Source: an uncultured Eubacteriales bacterium (GTDB lineage: Bacteria > Bacillota > Clostridia > Monoglobales > Monoglobaceae). Taken from it: 62,819 nt of DNA. Positions 17,360 to 26,160 of this stretch are shown piece after piece. The notes beneath the pieces are model-generated. The model was not told where the DNA came from. It ran no database searches and was given only the letters and a program-made list of their open reading frames with translations. The position numbers and the translations under genes are program-made. The DNA lies in assembly GCA_905201285.1 (NCBI GenBank), contig CAJKNM010000003.1:1-62819 (forward strand), read 5' to 3'. Numbering within the stretch: the first letter of the stretch is position 1; every line of letters starts with the position of its first letter.

Positions 17360-18127
17360 ATGAAAAACGAAAAAAATTTATTTACAATCGGTGAAGTTGC
17401 GAAAGCAGTAAAGGTAACACGGCGGATTATTCTCAATTATGAGGACAAAGGCCTTATAATTTATGATGTGAAAAACGGAGAAAACGGAAATCGTTATTAC
17501 TCGATGGACACGCTGGCAAAAGTTTATACCATCAGAAACCTACAGAAGCTCGGACTGTCGCTGGACGAAATACGCGGATACCTTGACGGTGATATTGATT
17601 TAATGCCACTTATACGGCGGCTTGAGGACCTTCGCGACACAATTAATATGAATATAGAAAAGCTCTATGAACGTGTAAACGATTATAACAATAACATAAA
17701 GATAATTGACGTTGAAGAACAAACGGTTTATCGCCGAATGTATGTTGCAAATGACGTTGCTTCAAGAACTGATTTATTACGCAAAACAGCCCTTGAATCA
17801 GTACAGAAATACGGGTCATACTCTAATAGGCGTATGTATTTTATCGAGCATCCCATATCATCGCCCGAAGAGACCGTATGCTGTGCTATTGTTCCGCCCG
17901 AGAGCCGTGGAACAAATGTAGTGACACTTCCGAAAAGTTCCGCTATATGCACTTATCACCACGGCCCATATGAACAGATTTCGTCTGCTCTTAAAAAATT
18001 AATAGCGTATGCAGACAAAAACAAGATTGAGTTATCGGGAGCTTGCCGATACGTTTTCCTTGAAGGACCGCCCCATCATAAAGACAAAAAACTGTTTATC
18101 ACACAGGTTCTTGTCTTTATGAAATAA
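17360..18127 (+). CDS. MerR family regulator with GyrI-like effector domain
   Basis: A 255-residue regulator of the BmrR type. The N-terminal winged helix (FTIGEVAKAVKVTRRIILNY, about residues 8-27, then NGNRYYSMDTLAKV) is MerR-like, a coiled coil follows (about 70-115), and the last 140 residues form a GyrI-like small-molecule-binding domain (YHHGPYEQISSAL near 205). The start is the ATG at 17360 with GGAG 8 bases upstream; an ATG eight codons earlier lies inside the promoter region and overlaps the -35 of the divergent gene. The likely target is the divergent stalk-domain gene through the 19-bp-spacer promoter. The ligand is unknown. Confidence 0.9.
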   Translation: MKNEKNLFTIGEVAKAVKVTRRIILNYEDKGLIIYDVKNGENGNRYYSMDTLAKVYTIRNLQKLGLSLDEIRGYLDGDIDLMPLIRRLEDLRDTINMNIEKLYERVNDYNNNIKIIDVEEQTVYRRMYVANDVASRTDLLRKTALESVQKYGSYSNRRMYFIEHPISSPEETVCCAIVPPESRGTNVVTLPKSSAICTYHHGPYEQISSALKKLIAYADKNKIELSGACRYVFLEGPPHHKDKKLFITQVLVFMK

Positions 18128-18265
18128 TCGGTTTCTTAATATTACAGAAACGTGGATTCGGTCATATTCTCCGACACCGAAATATTTGAAAGTATATCTT
18201 TATAGTCATATAATCACCCGTTTTGAATTTTGTGTACAGATGAGTCTAATATGTAATTTTATTTT

Positions 18266-18904
18266 CTACTCATATTTCAGATTTTCAACAACCGAATAAA
18301 AGTCTTCTCGGGTTGCGCTCTCATCATCGCATACTGAGAAAAACTCATCTTCGTCAAATCCGAGATAATTTCCAAACCGATTCTCTATAAATTCAGCATA
18401 ACTATCTAAATCAAAGAAAATATCAACCCCTATATTCGGCTCATTCTCACCGGCTATTGCCGAACTGTACATTCTGACTATATTTCCCATTCTGATTTCA
18501 CCACCCGTTATTCTCTCTCCTCTTTTCACCAGCGGCTTAATATTATCCCAAAAATCTATGTATCTTTTGTTTTTAATGTATACAATAGGATGCTGTTTTT
18601 TCAATTCTTTAAAAAATATTTCTGTTTCATAATCCGAATGACAGTCTGTAAGAAATTTTTCTGTCTTCTCGCTTGAGTCATCCATATTTTTTACATTTAT
18701 GCCGCCCATTTTATCGCTAACCGACCTTCGGTATATTGTTCTTAATTTATTCAGCATGGCATCATATGAACTCGAAATATAAAAAATACTTTCGGCTCTT
18801 TCGTTTTTTTTGATTGACGCAATTAAAAAATACAATTCATCGCATAACTTAGTTTTGCTCTGATTCCTATACTTACACGTTTCTTTTAATTTTAGTTTAA
18901 TCAT
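18266..18904 (-). CDS. hypothetical protein, unrecognised
   Basis: A 212-residue soluble, lysine-rich and acidic protein with no signal peptide or membrane segment. I do not recognise its family. A good AGGAGGAA site precedes the ATG, which supports that it is expressed. Codons and composition are clearly AT-richer than the flanking genes, as is the non-coding stretch upstream of it, suggesting that the 18.2-19.35 kb patch was acquired separately. Its upstream neighbour on the map is a truncated argG, so the patch may mark an old insertion or deletion boundary. An anti-phage or cargo role would be a guess. Confidence 0.65.
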   Translation of the reverse strand: MIKLKLKETCKYRNQSKTKLCDELYFLIASIKKNERAESIFYISSSYDAMLNKLRTIYRRSVSDKMGGINVKNMDDSSEKTEKFLTDCHSDYETEIFFKELKKQHPIVYIKNKRYIDFWDNIKPLVKRGERITGGEIRMGNIVRMYSSAIAGENEPNIGVDIFFDLDSYAEFIENRFGNYLGFDEDEFFSVCDDESATREDFYSVVENLKYE

Positions 18905-19348
18905 TAAAAAATTCCTCCTATTCGTTTATGATTGACATTATTAGATTATTCTCATCGCCTCTTTGCATTTTCTGATTTCAGAGTTCTTAATTTCCTATAT
19001 TTTAACATTTTAGCTCAATCTTGTCAATACCAAAAGTGTCAAATTTTAGGTTTACATTTAATAAAAATACTACAATTTTTACATTAAATGCAATTTTTTG
19101 CTATTTTATTAATAAATTCCGGCTTTTTGCCTGTTTTCAAAAAGGTTTACATAAATATTATCATCTCTATAATCACCGCAAAATTAATGGAGTTTGTGAC
19201 TGCCAACTTACTTATGACAACATTCAATCCGCTCCATGCCTTTATTATTACTCTAATGTTTAACCGATGTGTTATTCTTTATTTTAAACAATATCATAAG
19301 AAGTATAAATACGCAGAACACATTTATACTTACATATAATGTCAATGA
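18905..19348. other. AT-rich stretch without a supported gene
   Basis: About 440 bases, markedly AT-rich. Two short overlapping plus-strand frames (19021-19263 and 19088-19339) lack ribosome sites and look like chance openings. The left end must hold the promoter of the hypothetical gene at 18904. The right end joins directly to the broken argG. No inverted repeats typical of an insertion sequence were seen. Confidence 0.5.
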
Positions 19349-19903
19349 CAAAGTCACGGCAAGCTCACCCTTTTTCATATCGGTGAACGGAAAAAGGCCT
19401 CACAAATTATCGCCGAGTTAAACGAAATCGGCGGAAGAAACGGAATCGGCATTTATGATGTGGTTGAAAACCGGCTTGTCGGAATGAAATCAAGGGGCGT
19501 CTACGAAACTCCCGGCGGAACAATTCTCTATCGCGCTCACGAAATCCTTGAAACATTGACGCTGGACAAGGAAACCGCTCATAAAAAGAAGGAACTTGCT
19601 ATAACATTCGGTGAGCTTGTATATGACGGAAAGTGGTTCACTCCTCTTCGTCATGCGCTGTCTGCCTTTGTCACCGATACTCAGGAAAACGTAACCGGAA
19701 AAGTCAGACTTCGCCTATACAAAGGAAACATAATAAATGCCGGAGTTTGGTCCCCTTACTCACTTTACCGCGAGGACATTGCCACATTTGATGCAGGCGG
19801 CGAATATTGCCAGTCCGACGCAACAGGATTCATAAGCATCTATGGTCTTCCTACAAGGGTTCAGTCAAAGGTAAATGCTGAGTCAAAAAAGACACAGATT
19901 TAA
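19349..19903 (+). pseudogene. argG: argininosuccinate synthase, 3-prime fragment
   Basis: The frame encodes the C-terminal part of ArgG, which joins citrulline and aspartate in arginine synthesis. Unmistakable family blocks are IAELNEIGGRNGIGIYDV, VENRLVGMKSRGVYETPGG, LETLTLDKETAH, TPLRHALSAFV, YKGNIINAGVWSPYSLY and DATGFISIYGLP. The N-terminal two thirds, including the ATP-binding P-loop region, is missing: an in-frame stop lies at 19346 and AT-rich sequence replaces the rest. Only the far left of the fragment departs from ArgG. The remaining frame has no frameshift, so the truncation is probably recent. It cannot make a working enzyme. A GTG at 19460 is open but has no convincing ribosome site. 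Confidence 0.88.
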
Positions 19904-19977
19904 TGACTTTTCCGTCATTGGACAGGTATACAAGAGAGCATAGATACTTAACTATACTAAATACAGGTGCGTAGAAA

Positions 19978-20067
19978 ATGCCCATAGGACTTTTAGTTAT
20001 ATTATCGGCAATATATTGTCAAATTGCTTTGGCTTTTGGATGTATTTCGGATTTCATAAGATATTAG
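19978..20067 (+). CDS. possible 29-residue hydrophobic peptide
   Basis: An ATG with AGGTG 8 bases before it opens a 29-codon frame starting MPIGLLVILSAIYC and ending in FIRY, a likely single membrane helix. It lies in the 393-base gap between the argG remnant and the atp operon. Small membrane peptides are easily missed, but such frames also arise by chance in AT-rich DNA. I see nothing else coding in 19904-20156. Confidence 0.2.
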   Translation: MPIGLLVILSAIYCQIALAFGCISDFIRY

Positions 20068-20156
20068 GTAAGTTTTTATGTTTTCTTGTTGTAATAAATT
20101 ACTAAAAATAATTGATTTGGATAAAATCTTTATATAAATTTTAAAGTCCGCCTTGC

Positions 20157-20185
20157 TTGACAAATAACCGTCTCAGGTGTATAAT
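20157..20185 (+). promoter_or_regulatory. perfect consensus sigma-A promoter of the atp operon
   Basis: TTGACA (20157-20162), a 17-base spacer and TATAAT (20180-20185) match consensus at every position. The expected start is near 20192, leaving a leader of about 105 bases that contains the hairpin at 20200-20252. Confidence 0.9.
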
Positions 20186-20199
20186 ATGTCAAAAAGAAG

Positions 20200-20252
20200 C
20201 AAAGGCGCTTAATATGATGATTTTATCCGAATCCTCATATTAAGTGCTTTTT
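20200..20252 (+). terminator. terminator-like hairpin in the atp leader (possible attenuator)
   Basis: GCGCTTAATATGA (20205-20217) pairs with TCATATTAAGTGC (20235-20247) through 13 bp with one G-U, extended by flanking A/T pairs, and is followed by TTTTT. It lies between the consensus promoter and atpB, so transcripts must pass it to express ATP synthase. Confidence 0.7.
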
Positions 20253-20296
20253 CATTTATCTATACTTATTGAAAGCTATTGAAAGGAGGGGTTTAA

Positions 20297-20980
20297 ATGG
20301 ATGGCTTGTCTGAAAAACTTATGGAAGAGCTAAACAGTGCGACAGCGTTTACCATTCCTATAGGAAACGGAATTCCGATTTCGATGTCGCTTGCGGTAAG
20401 CTGGGGTATAATGCTTCTTTTGGTTGTTGCTTCGATTTGGTTTACACATAATATGAAGCTTGTTCCGGGCAGGAAACAGGCGGCTGTTGAAATGGCTGTC
20501 GAATGGATATACAAGTTCTTCACCGACTTGCTCGGCGAAGAGGGAAAGAGGTATATTCCGTATCTCGGAACGGTTCTGCTTTATATTGGACTATCCAACT
20601 TATGCGGACTGGTCGGAATCACCCCACCCACAAAGGAGCTTAACATTACCGCGGGGCTCGCCATAATGAGCATTGTGCTCATAGAAGCCGCGGGAATCCG
20701 CGCCAAGGGAGCAAAAGGTTGGCTTAAAAGCTTCGCCGAGCCTGTTGCGTTTGTTGCTCCTATAAACGTACTTGAAATTTTCATCAGACCGCTGTCGCTG
20801 TGTATGCGGCTGTTCGGCAACATCCTCGGCGGATTCGTAGTTATGGAGCTGATTAAGCTTGTTGCACCGGTTCTGGTGCCTATTCCGTTCAGCTTTTACT
20901 TTGACATCTTTGACGGATGTATTCAGGCTTATGTTTTTGTATTCCTGACCTCGCTGTTCATTAAAGAAGCAATCGAGTAA
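20297..20980 (+). CDS. atpB: ATP synthase F0 subunit a
   Basis: Membrane subunit that forms the ion half-channels of F1F0 ATP synthase. The 227-residue protein has about five membrane helices. The essential arginine is in RPLSLCMRLFGNILGG (about residues 158-173), and the C-terminal helix block YFDIFDGCIQAYVF is typical. AAAGGAGGGG precedes the ATG. It is first in the complete order atpB-E-F-H-A-G-D-C. No atpI or atpZ gene precedes it, unlike Bacillus. Confidence 0.96.
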   Translation: MDGLSEKLMEELNSATAFTIPIGNGIPISMSLAVSWGIMLLLVVASIWFTHNMKLVPGRKQAAVEMAVEWIYKFFTDLLGEEGKRYIPYLGTVLLYIGLSNLCGLVGITPPTKELNITAGLAIMSIVLIEAAGIRAKGAKGWLKSFAEPVAFVAPINVLEIFIRPLSLCMRLFGNILGGFVVMELIKLVAPVLVPIPFSFYFDIFDGCIQAYVFVFLTSLFIKEAIE

Positions 20981-21061
20981 AGTCACTGTCGGATACATAA
21001 ACCGTTAATTAAACTTTGAAAAGAATTATAAAATCAGATATTAAAATTGGAGGAATGAATT

Positions 21062-21286
21062 ATGGGAACATTAATAGCAATCGGTGCAGGAATCGCAGTT
21101 TTAACAGGCGTAGGCGCAGGTATCGGTATAGGTATAGCAACGGGTAAGGCTTCAGAGGCTATCGCAAGACAGCCGGAGGCAAAGGGCGATATAAACAAGG
21201 CTCTGCTTTTGGGCTGTGCCCTGGCAGAGGCAACCGCAATCTACGGCTTTGTAATCGCCGTGCTGGTAATTCTGTTCTTAAAATAA
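21062..21286 (+). CDS. atpE: ATP synthase F0 subunit c
   Basis: Ring-forming proteolipid, 74 residues, two helices joined by the polar loop ARQPEAKGD. The ion-carrying glutamate is in CALAEATAIYG (about residue 56). The residues that bind sodium in Na+-type rings are not present: the helix-1 glutamine is replaced by isoleucine in GAGIGIGIATG, and the position after the glutamate is alanine rather than serine or threonine. By comparison with the Ilyobacter c subunit this predicts proton coupling. GGAGG lies 8 bases before the ATG. Confidence 0.96.
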   Translation: MGTLIAIGAGIAVLTGVGAGIGIGIATGKASEAIARQPEAKGDINKALLLGCALAEATAIYGFVIAVLVILFLK

Positions 21287-21304
21287 ACCGGGAGGCGAAA
21301 AAGT

Positions 21305-21790
21305 ATGTTGACGCTGAATTGGGAAATCATCTGGACTTTTGTAAACATTCTGGTCTTGTTTTTTCTGCTTAAGTTCCTATTATTTAAGCCGGTCACAAAT
21401 ATGCTTGATAAACGGAAGAAGCTTATAGAAGAACAGCTTGCGGCGGCAGCAAAAAGCAAGAAAGAGGCCGCCGAAGAGAAACAGTCATACGCCGGAATGA
21501 TTAAATCGGCAAACGCCGAGGCGGACAAGATTTTAAAGGACGCCAAGGAAAGAGCCGATCAGGCATACCAATACACTATGAAACAGGCCGAAGAGGACGC
21601 AAAAGCACGTATCAAACAAGCTGAAAAGCAGATAGAAAGAGAACACGAGCAGATGCTTCAAAACGCAAAGGACGAGGTTGCCGCTCTCGCATCGCTTGCC
21701 GCCGGCAAGCTGGTTGAAAAGCGTATAGACAGTCAGACCGAGCAGAACCTCTTAGATGAATTTATCGCAGAGGCAGGTGCTCTTCAATGA
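21305..21790 (+). CDS. atpF: ATP synthase F0 subunit b
   Basis: Peripheral stalk subunit of 161 residues. One N-terminal membrane helix (about 6-26, TFVNILVLFFLLKFLLF) is followed by a long charged coiled coil rich in Ala, Lys and Glu that dimerises and reaches F1. The stop overlaps the atpH start by an ATGA, so the two stalk subunits are translationally coupled. A GGGAGGCG ribosome site precedes the ATG. Confidence 0.95.
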   Translation: MLTLNWEIIWTFVNILVLFFLLKFLLFKPVTNMLDKRKKLIEEQLAAAAKSKKEAAEEKQSYAGMIKSANAEADKILKDAKERADQAYQYTMKQAEEDAKARIKQAEKQIEREHEQMLQNAKDEVAALASLAAGKLVEKRIDSQTEQNLLDEFIAEAGALQ

Positions 21791-22287
21791 CAGTTTTTGC
21801 CGACACCTGTGCGAAGGCTCTGCTTGACTTGAACATAAGCAAGGAAGAAATACAAAGCTGCAAGGCCCTATTCTCAGACATGGCTCTGTCAAATGCCCTC
21901 AATAATCCAACGGTTGAACTAAACGAAAAGGAAGCTGTCATAGACAAGCTCTTTCCCAAGGCAACACAAAGTTTTTGGAAGCTTTTATGCTCCGATGGCT
22001 GGATTAATGAAGCGGAAAACATTTTTGAGGCATACGATGCCGCGATTCTCAAAAAGGAAAACTGTGTTTCCGCCGAGCTGACTTATGTAACCGAGCCGAG
22101 TGATGAGCAAAAGGAAAAAATAAAAGAAATGATTTGCAGAATAAAAAAGGCTGACAGTGTCAGACTCAGCTGCCGTGCCGATAAGGCCTTAATCGGCGGC
22201 TATTGTCTGCAAATAGGTGACACTAAATATGATAAAAGCATCCGAAGCGGACTTGAAAGCCTGCAGAGGGCGCTTAGACGGAGGTGA
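21787..22287 (+). CDS. atpH: ATP synthase F1 subunit delta
   Basis: Connects subunit b to the top of the alpha/beta hexamer. 166 residues, near the usual 175-180. The helical N-terminal domain and the C-terminal stretch IGGYCLQIGDTKYDKSIRSG, with GGYxxxIGDxxxDxSxxxxL pattern, identify the family. It overlaps atpF by four bases and ends inside the ribosome site of atpA. Confidence 0.93.
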   Translation: MTVFADTCAKALLDLNISKEEIQSCKALFSDMALSNALNNPTVELNEKEAVIDKLFPKATQSFWKLLCSDGWINEAENIFEAYDAAILKKENCVSAELTYVTEPSDEQKEKIKEMICRIKKADSVRLSCRADKALIGGYCLQIGDTKYDKSIRSGLESLQRALRRR

Positions 22288-22292
22288 GTGGT

Positions 22293-23795
22293 TTGAGTAC
22301 CATCAAACAAGATGAAATACTCTCTGTTTTAAAAAATGAAATTGAGAATTTTGAATCAAAAACACAGATAAGCGAAACCGGACAGGTAATTCAGATTCAT
22401 GACGGTATCGCCAATGTCTATGGAATAAACCACGCTATGTACGGTGAACTTGTGGAATTTGAAACCGGTATATACGGAATAGTTCAAAATATTGAATACA
22501 AGTCGGTCGGCGTGGTACTTCTCGGAAGTGATGAGGGGCTTCGCGAAGGTTCCTCGGTTAAACGAACGGGAAGGAAGGCCGGTGTTCCGGTCGGGTACGG
22601 AATGATAGGAAGGGTTGTAAACGCTCTCGGCGAGCCGATTGACGCGCTCGGTTCTATCAAGTCTGACGACTTCTTTCCTATCGAAAACGATGCCCCCGGC
22701 GTAACCGAAAGAAAATCAGTAACCGTTCCGCTTCAGACGGGAATCTTATCCATCGATTCTATGTTTCCTATCGGCCGCGGTCAGCGGGAATTGATTATAG
22801 GCGACCGTCAAACGGGTAAGACCTCAATCGCGATAGATACAATACTTAATCAAAAGGGTCAGGATATGATTTGTATTTATGTTGCGATAGGTCAAAAGGC
22901 ATCAACCATTGCAAAGCTGGTTGAAACCCTGAAAAAGCACGGCGCTATGGAATATACGATTGTTATGTCGGCGTTTGCGAGTGACCTCGCTTCTCTTCAA
23001 TACATAGCCCCGTATGCAGGCACCGCTATGGCGGAATACTTTATGAAGCAGGGCAAGGATGTACTTATAGTATACGATGATTTATCAAAACACGCGGCCG
23101 CATACCGTGAAATGTCGCTTCTGCTTCAGCGTCCGCCCGGCCGTGAAGCATATCCCGGTGATGTATTCTATCTTCATTCACGTCTCTTAGAGCGTTCAAG
23201 CAGGCTCGATGATGCCCACGGCGGCGGTTCGATAACTGCCCTTCCTATTATCGAAACTCTGGCGGGTGACGTATCGGCATACATCCCGACAAACGTAATA
23301 TCTATAACAGACGGTCAGATTTTCTTAGAGAGTGAGTTGTTTTTCGCAGGTGTCCGTCCGGCAGTAAACGTAGGCCTATCGGTATCACGTGTCGGCGGTG
23401 CCGCTCAGACAAAGGCAATGAAAAAGGCCTCGGGCGGTCTGAGACTTGACCTTGCTCAGTTCCGTGAGATGGAGGTATTCACTCAGTTCAGTTCGGATCT
23501 TGACAGTGCGACAAAGGAGCTTTTAGCACACGGAAACAGGCTTATGGAACTTCTCAAACAGCCGCTTTCGCATCCGCTTAAGCTCCATGAAGAAGTCATC
23601 CTCCTCTGTGCCGCCAAGAACAGAATGTTTTTGGACGTTCCGGTTAAAGAGATGAAGAATTTCAGACAAGAGCTTCTTTCATACTTTGAAAGCACCGAGC
23701 CCGATTTGATTCGTGAAATTGAGGAAAAATGCGAGCTTACCGAAGAAGTCGAAAATAAAATCAAGGATACCGTTGTTAAATTTAAAAGCAGGTGA
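22293..23795 (+). CDS. atpA: ATP synthase F1 subunit alpha
   Basis: Non-catalytic nucleotide-binding subunit of F1, about 500 residues. The P-loop is GDRQTGKTSIAID (about residues 166-178), and the family signature PAVNVGLSVSRVGG is near 360. I choose the TTG at 22293: GGAGG lies 8 bases before it and it gives the usual N-terminus (STIKQDEILSVLK). A GTG nine bases upstream (22284) sits against the same GGAGG and is less likely. The start overlaps or abuts the atpH stop, as in a tightly coupled operon. Confidence 0.96.
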   Translation: MSTIKQDEILSVLKNEIENFESKTQISETGQVIQIHDGIANVYGINHAMYGELVEFETGIYGIVQNIEYKSVGVVLLGSDEGLREGSSVKRTGRKAGVPVGYGMIGRVVNALGEPIDALGSIKSDDFFPIENDAPGVTERKSVTVPLQTGILSIDSMFPIGRGQRELIIGDRQTGKTSIAIDTILNQKGQDMICIYVAIGQKASTIAKLVETLKKHGAMEYTIVMSAFASDLASLQYIAPYAGTAMAEYFMKQGKDVLIVYDDLSKHAAAYREMSLLLQRPPGREAYPGDVFYLHSRLLERSSRLDDAHGGGSITALPIIETLAGDVSAYIPTNVISITDGQIFLESELFFAGVRPAVNVGLSVSRVGGAAQTKAMKKASGGLRLDLAQFREMEVFTQFSSDLDSATKELLAHGNRLMELLKQPLSHPLKLHEEVILLCAAKNRMFLDVPVKEMKNFRQELLSYFESTEPDLIREIEEKCELTEEVENKIKDTVVKFKSR

Positions 23796-23801
23796 TAAGC
23801 T

Positions 23802-24680
23802 ATGGCAAATATGCGCGAAATCAGGACGCGAATGAACAGCGTAAACGAGATTATGAAGATTACGAATGCTATGTATCTGATTTCTTCTTCCAAATTAAAA
23901 AAAGCGAGAAAACAGCTTGAAGCAACAGAACCCTACTTTTTGGGGCTTCAAAGCACGATGCGCGACATCTTAGAGCACACACCCGAGTTTGAGCATATCT
24001 ACTTTGATAAACGCCCCGAAATTCCCGAAGAGGAACGAAAAATCAGCTACATAGTATTTACCTCTGACAAAGGGCTTGCCGGCTCGTTTAACCATACTAT
24101 GGTTAAAATGGCCGAGGAGGAAATGTCAAAGCACAAAAACACCTCGCTTTTTGTTGTCGGCCAGTACGGAAGAGCCTATTTCGCAAACAGAAAGGTTATG
24201 GTAGACGGTGAGTTTTTATACACGGCTCAGGATCCGAACTTCTACCGCGCACGCTCAATGGCTGAGAGTATGATTGAGCTTTTTAAGCATGGCTATACCG
24301 ATGAGGTTCGTGTAATATACACCGGTATGGTAAGCCCTATTAAATCAGAGCCTCAGATGCTTAAGCTTCTTCCGCTTGAACGCGAAACGTTTAAACACGC
24401 GCCGAATGAATATAAATACGGCGAAGCAGACTTCACCCCTTCGCCTGAGCGGGTTATGGACTATCTTGTGCCGAGTTACCTCCGCGGCCTGCTCTATGGC
24501 GTAATGGTAGAGTCCTTTTCAAGCGAGCACAACGCGCGTATGGCGGCAATGGATGCCGCGACAACCAGCGCAAAGGATATGATTCGCGATTTATCGCTGC
24601 TTTATAACCGTGCACGTCAGGACGCCATTACTCAGGAGATAACCGAGGTAGTAAGCGGCGCAAACGGACTAAAAAAATAG
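23802..24680 (+). CDS. atpG: ATP synthase F1 subunit gamma
   Basis: Central rotor shaft. 292 residues with the typical N-terminal helix MANMREIRTRMNSVNEIMKI and C-terminal helix ARMAAMDAATTSAKDMI, which form the coiled coil inside F1; the segment SDKGLAGSFNHTMV is the family core. AGGTG precedes the ATG six bases after the atpA stop. Confidence 0.96.
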   Translation: MANMREIRTRMNSVNEIMKITNAMYLISSSKLKKARKQLEATEPYFLGLQSTMRDILEHTPEFEHIYFDKRPEIPEEERKISYIVFTSDKGLAGSFNHTMVKMAEEEMSKHKNTSLFVVGQYGRAYFANRKVMVDGEFLYTAQDPNFYRARSMAESMIELFKHGYTDEVRVIYTGMVSPIKSEPQMLKLLPLERETFKHAPNEYKYGEADFTPSPERVMDYLVPSYLRGLLYGVMVESFSSEHNARMAAMDAATTSAKDMIRDLSLLYNRARQDAITQEITEVVSGANGLKK

Positions 24681-24697
24681 AGAAAGGAGCTTTATAA

Positions 24698-26104
24698 ATG
24701 CAAAAAGAAATGCAAAAGGGGAAAATTGTTCAGGTATTCGGCCCTGTAGTGGATGTCACCTTTGATGACGGATACCTTCCTATGATAAAAGACGCTCTTA
24801 TAATTGACAATCACGGCCGCCGGGCGGTTATGGAGGTTGCTCAGCATATGGGCAACAACACAGTGCGCGCCGTTATGCTTACCTCAAGCGAAGGCCTTCA
24901 AAAGGATATGGAGGTTACCGCAACAGGCTCTTGTATAAAGGTTCCTGTCGGTGAGCAGACTCTCGGAAGAATGTTCAACGTCCTCGGTGAGACAATCGAC
25001 GGCAGAGAACAAATCGACGGTTCTGAAAAATGGGAAATTCACCGCGATCCGCCGAGCTTTGAACAGCAAAGTCCGGTGGTAGAAATTCTGGAAACGGGAA
25101 TCAAGGTTATCGACCTTCTTGCCCCATACGCAAAGGGTGGCAAAATCGGCCTTTTCGGCGGCGCCGGTGTCGGCAAGACCGTACTCATTCAAGAGCTTAT
25201 ACATAATATAGCAACCGAACACGGCGGATATTCAATCTTTACCGGTGTCGGCGAGCGTTCAAGAGAGGGTAACGACCTTTGGATGGAAATGAAGGAATCA
25301 GGCGTTCTCAGCAAGACAGCGCTTGTTTTCGGTCAGATGAACGAGCCTCCCGGCTCAAGAATGAGGGTTGCTCAAACCGGTCTTACTATGGCGGAATACT
25401 TCCGTGACAAGGAAAAACAGAATGTGCTTCTGTTTATAGATAACATTTTCAGATATGTTCAGGCAGGTTCTGAGGTATCGGCTCTTCTCGGAAGAATGCC
25501 TTCGGCTGTCGGTTATCAGCCGACCCTTGCCACCGAGATGGGTGAACTTCAAGAGAGAATCACATCGACAAAAGACGGTTCGGTCACCTCTGTTCAAGCG
25601 GTCTATGTACCTGCCGATGATTTGACCGACCCTGCACCGGCAATAACGTTTGCTCACCTCGATGCGACAACCGTTCTTTCACGAAAGATTGTGGAACAGG
25701 GTATATATCCTGCGGTTGACCCGCTTGAATCATCATCGCGTATTCTCGAACCCGACGTTGTGGGCGAACGGCATTATGAAATAGCCAGAAAGACCCAGGA
25801 ACTTTTACAGAAATACAAGGAATTACAGGACATCATAGCCATCCTCGGTATGGATGAGCTGGACGAAGCGGATAAACTCTCGGTTTATCGTGCAAGAAAA
25901 ATTCAAAAATTCCTGTCACAGCCTTTTCATGTTGCTGAAACATTTACCGGAATCCCGGGCAGATATGTTCCTCTGTCGGAAACACTCGATGGCTTTGAGG
26001 CAATCATTTCAGGCGAGATGGATGACTGTCCCGAATCCGCATTCCTTATGGCGGGAAATATCGATGAGGTTCGTGAGAAGGCAAAGCAAATGCCGGCGGA
26101 TTAA
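24698..26104 (+). CDS. atpD: ATP synthase F1 subunit beta
   Basis: Catalytic subunit, 468 residues. Walker A GGAGVGKTVLIQELI (about 156-170), the catalytic glutamate in GVGERSREGNDLW, Walker B NVLLFIDNIFR and the hinge DDLTDPAPA are all present, so it should be active. The signature PAVDPLESSSR is intact. AAGGAG precedes the ATG. Spacing to atpG is 17 bases. Confidence 0.97.
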   Translation: MQKEMQKGKIVQVFGPVVDVTFDDGYLPMIKDALIIDNHGRRAVMEVAQHMGNNTVRAVMLTSSEGLQKDMEVTATGSCIKVPVGEQTLGRMFNVLGETIDGREQIDGSEKWEIHRDPPSFEQQSPVVEILETGIKVIDLLAPYAKGGKIGLFGGAGVGKTVLIQELIHNIATEHGGYSIFTGVGERSREGNDLWMEMKESGVLSKTALVFGQMNEPPGSRMRVAQTGLTMAEYFRDKEKQNVLLFIDNIFRYVQAGSEVSALLGRMPSAVGYQPTLATEMGELQERITSTKDGSVTSVQAVYVPADDLTDPAPAITFAHLDATTVLSRKIVEQGIYPAVDPLESSSRILEPDVVGERHYEIARKTQELLQKYKELQDIIAILGMDELDEADKLSVYRARKIQKFLSQPFHVAETFTGIPGRYVPLSETLDGFEAIISGEMDDCPESAFLMAGNIDEVREKAKQMPAD

Positions 26105-26160
26105 CTTGAAATATTCAATTATTTCAAATTACTTCTTCATCAGAAGGGAGCGAATATAAA

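Noticed and set aside
19021..19339. Two overlapping short plus-strand frames in the AT-rich patch
   Set aside because: No ribosome sites, biased composition from AT richness, mutually overlapping.
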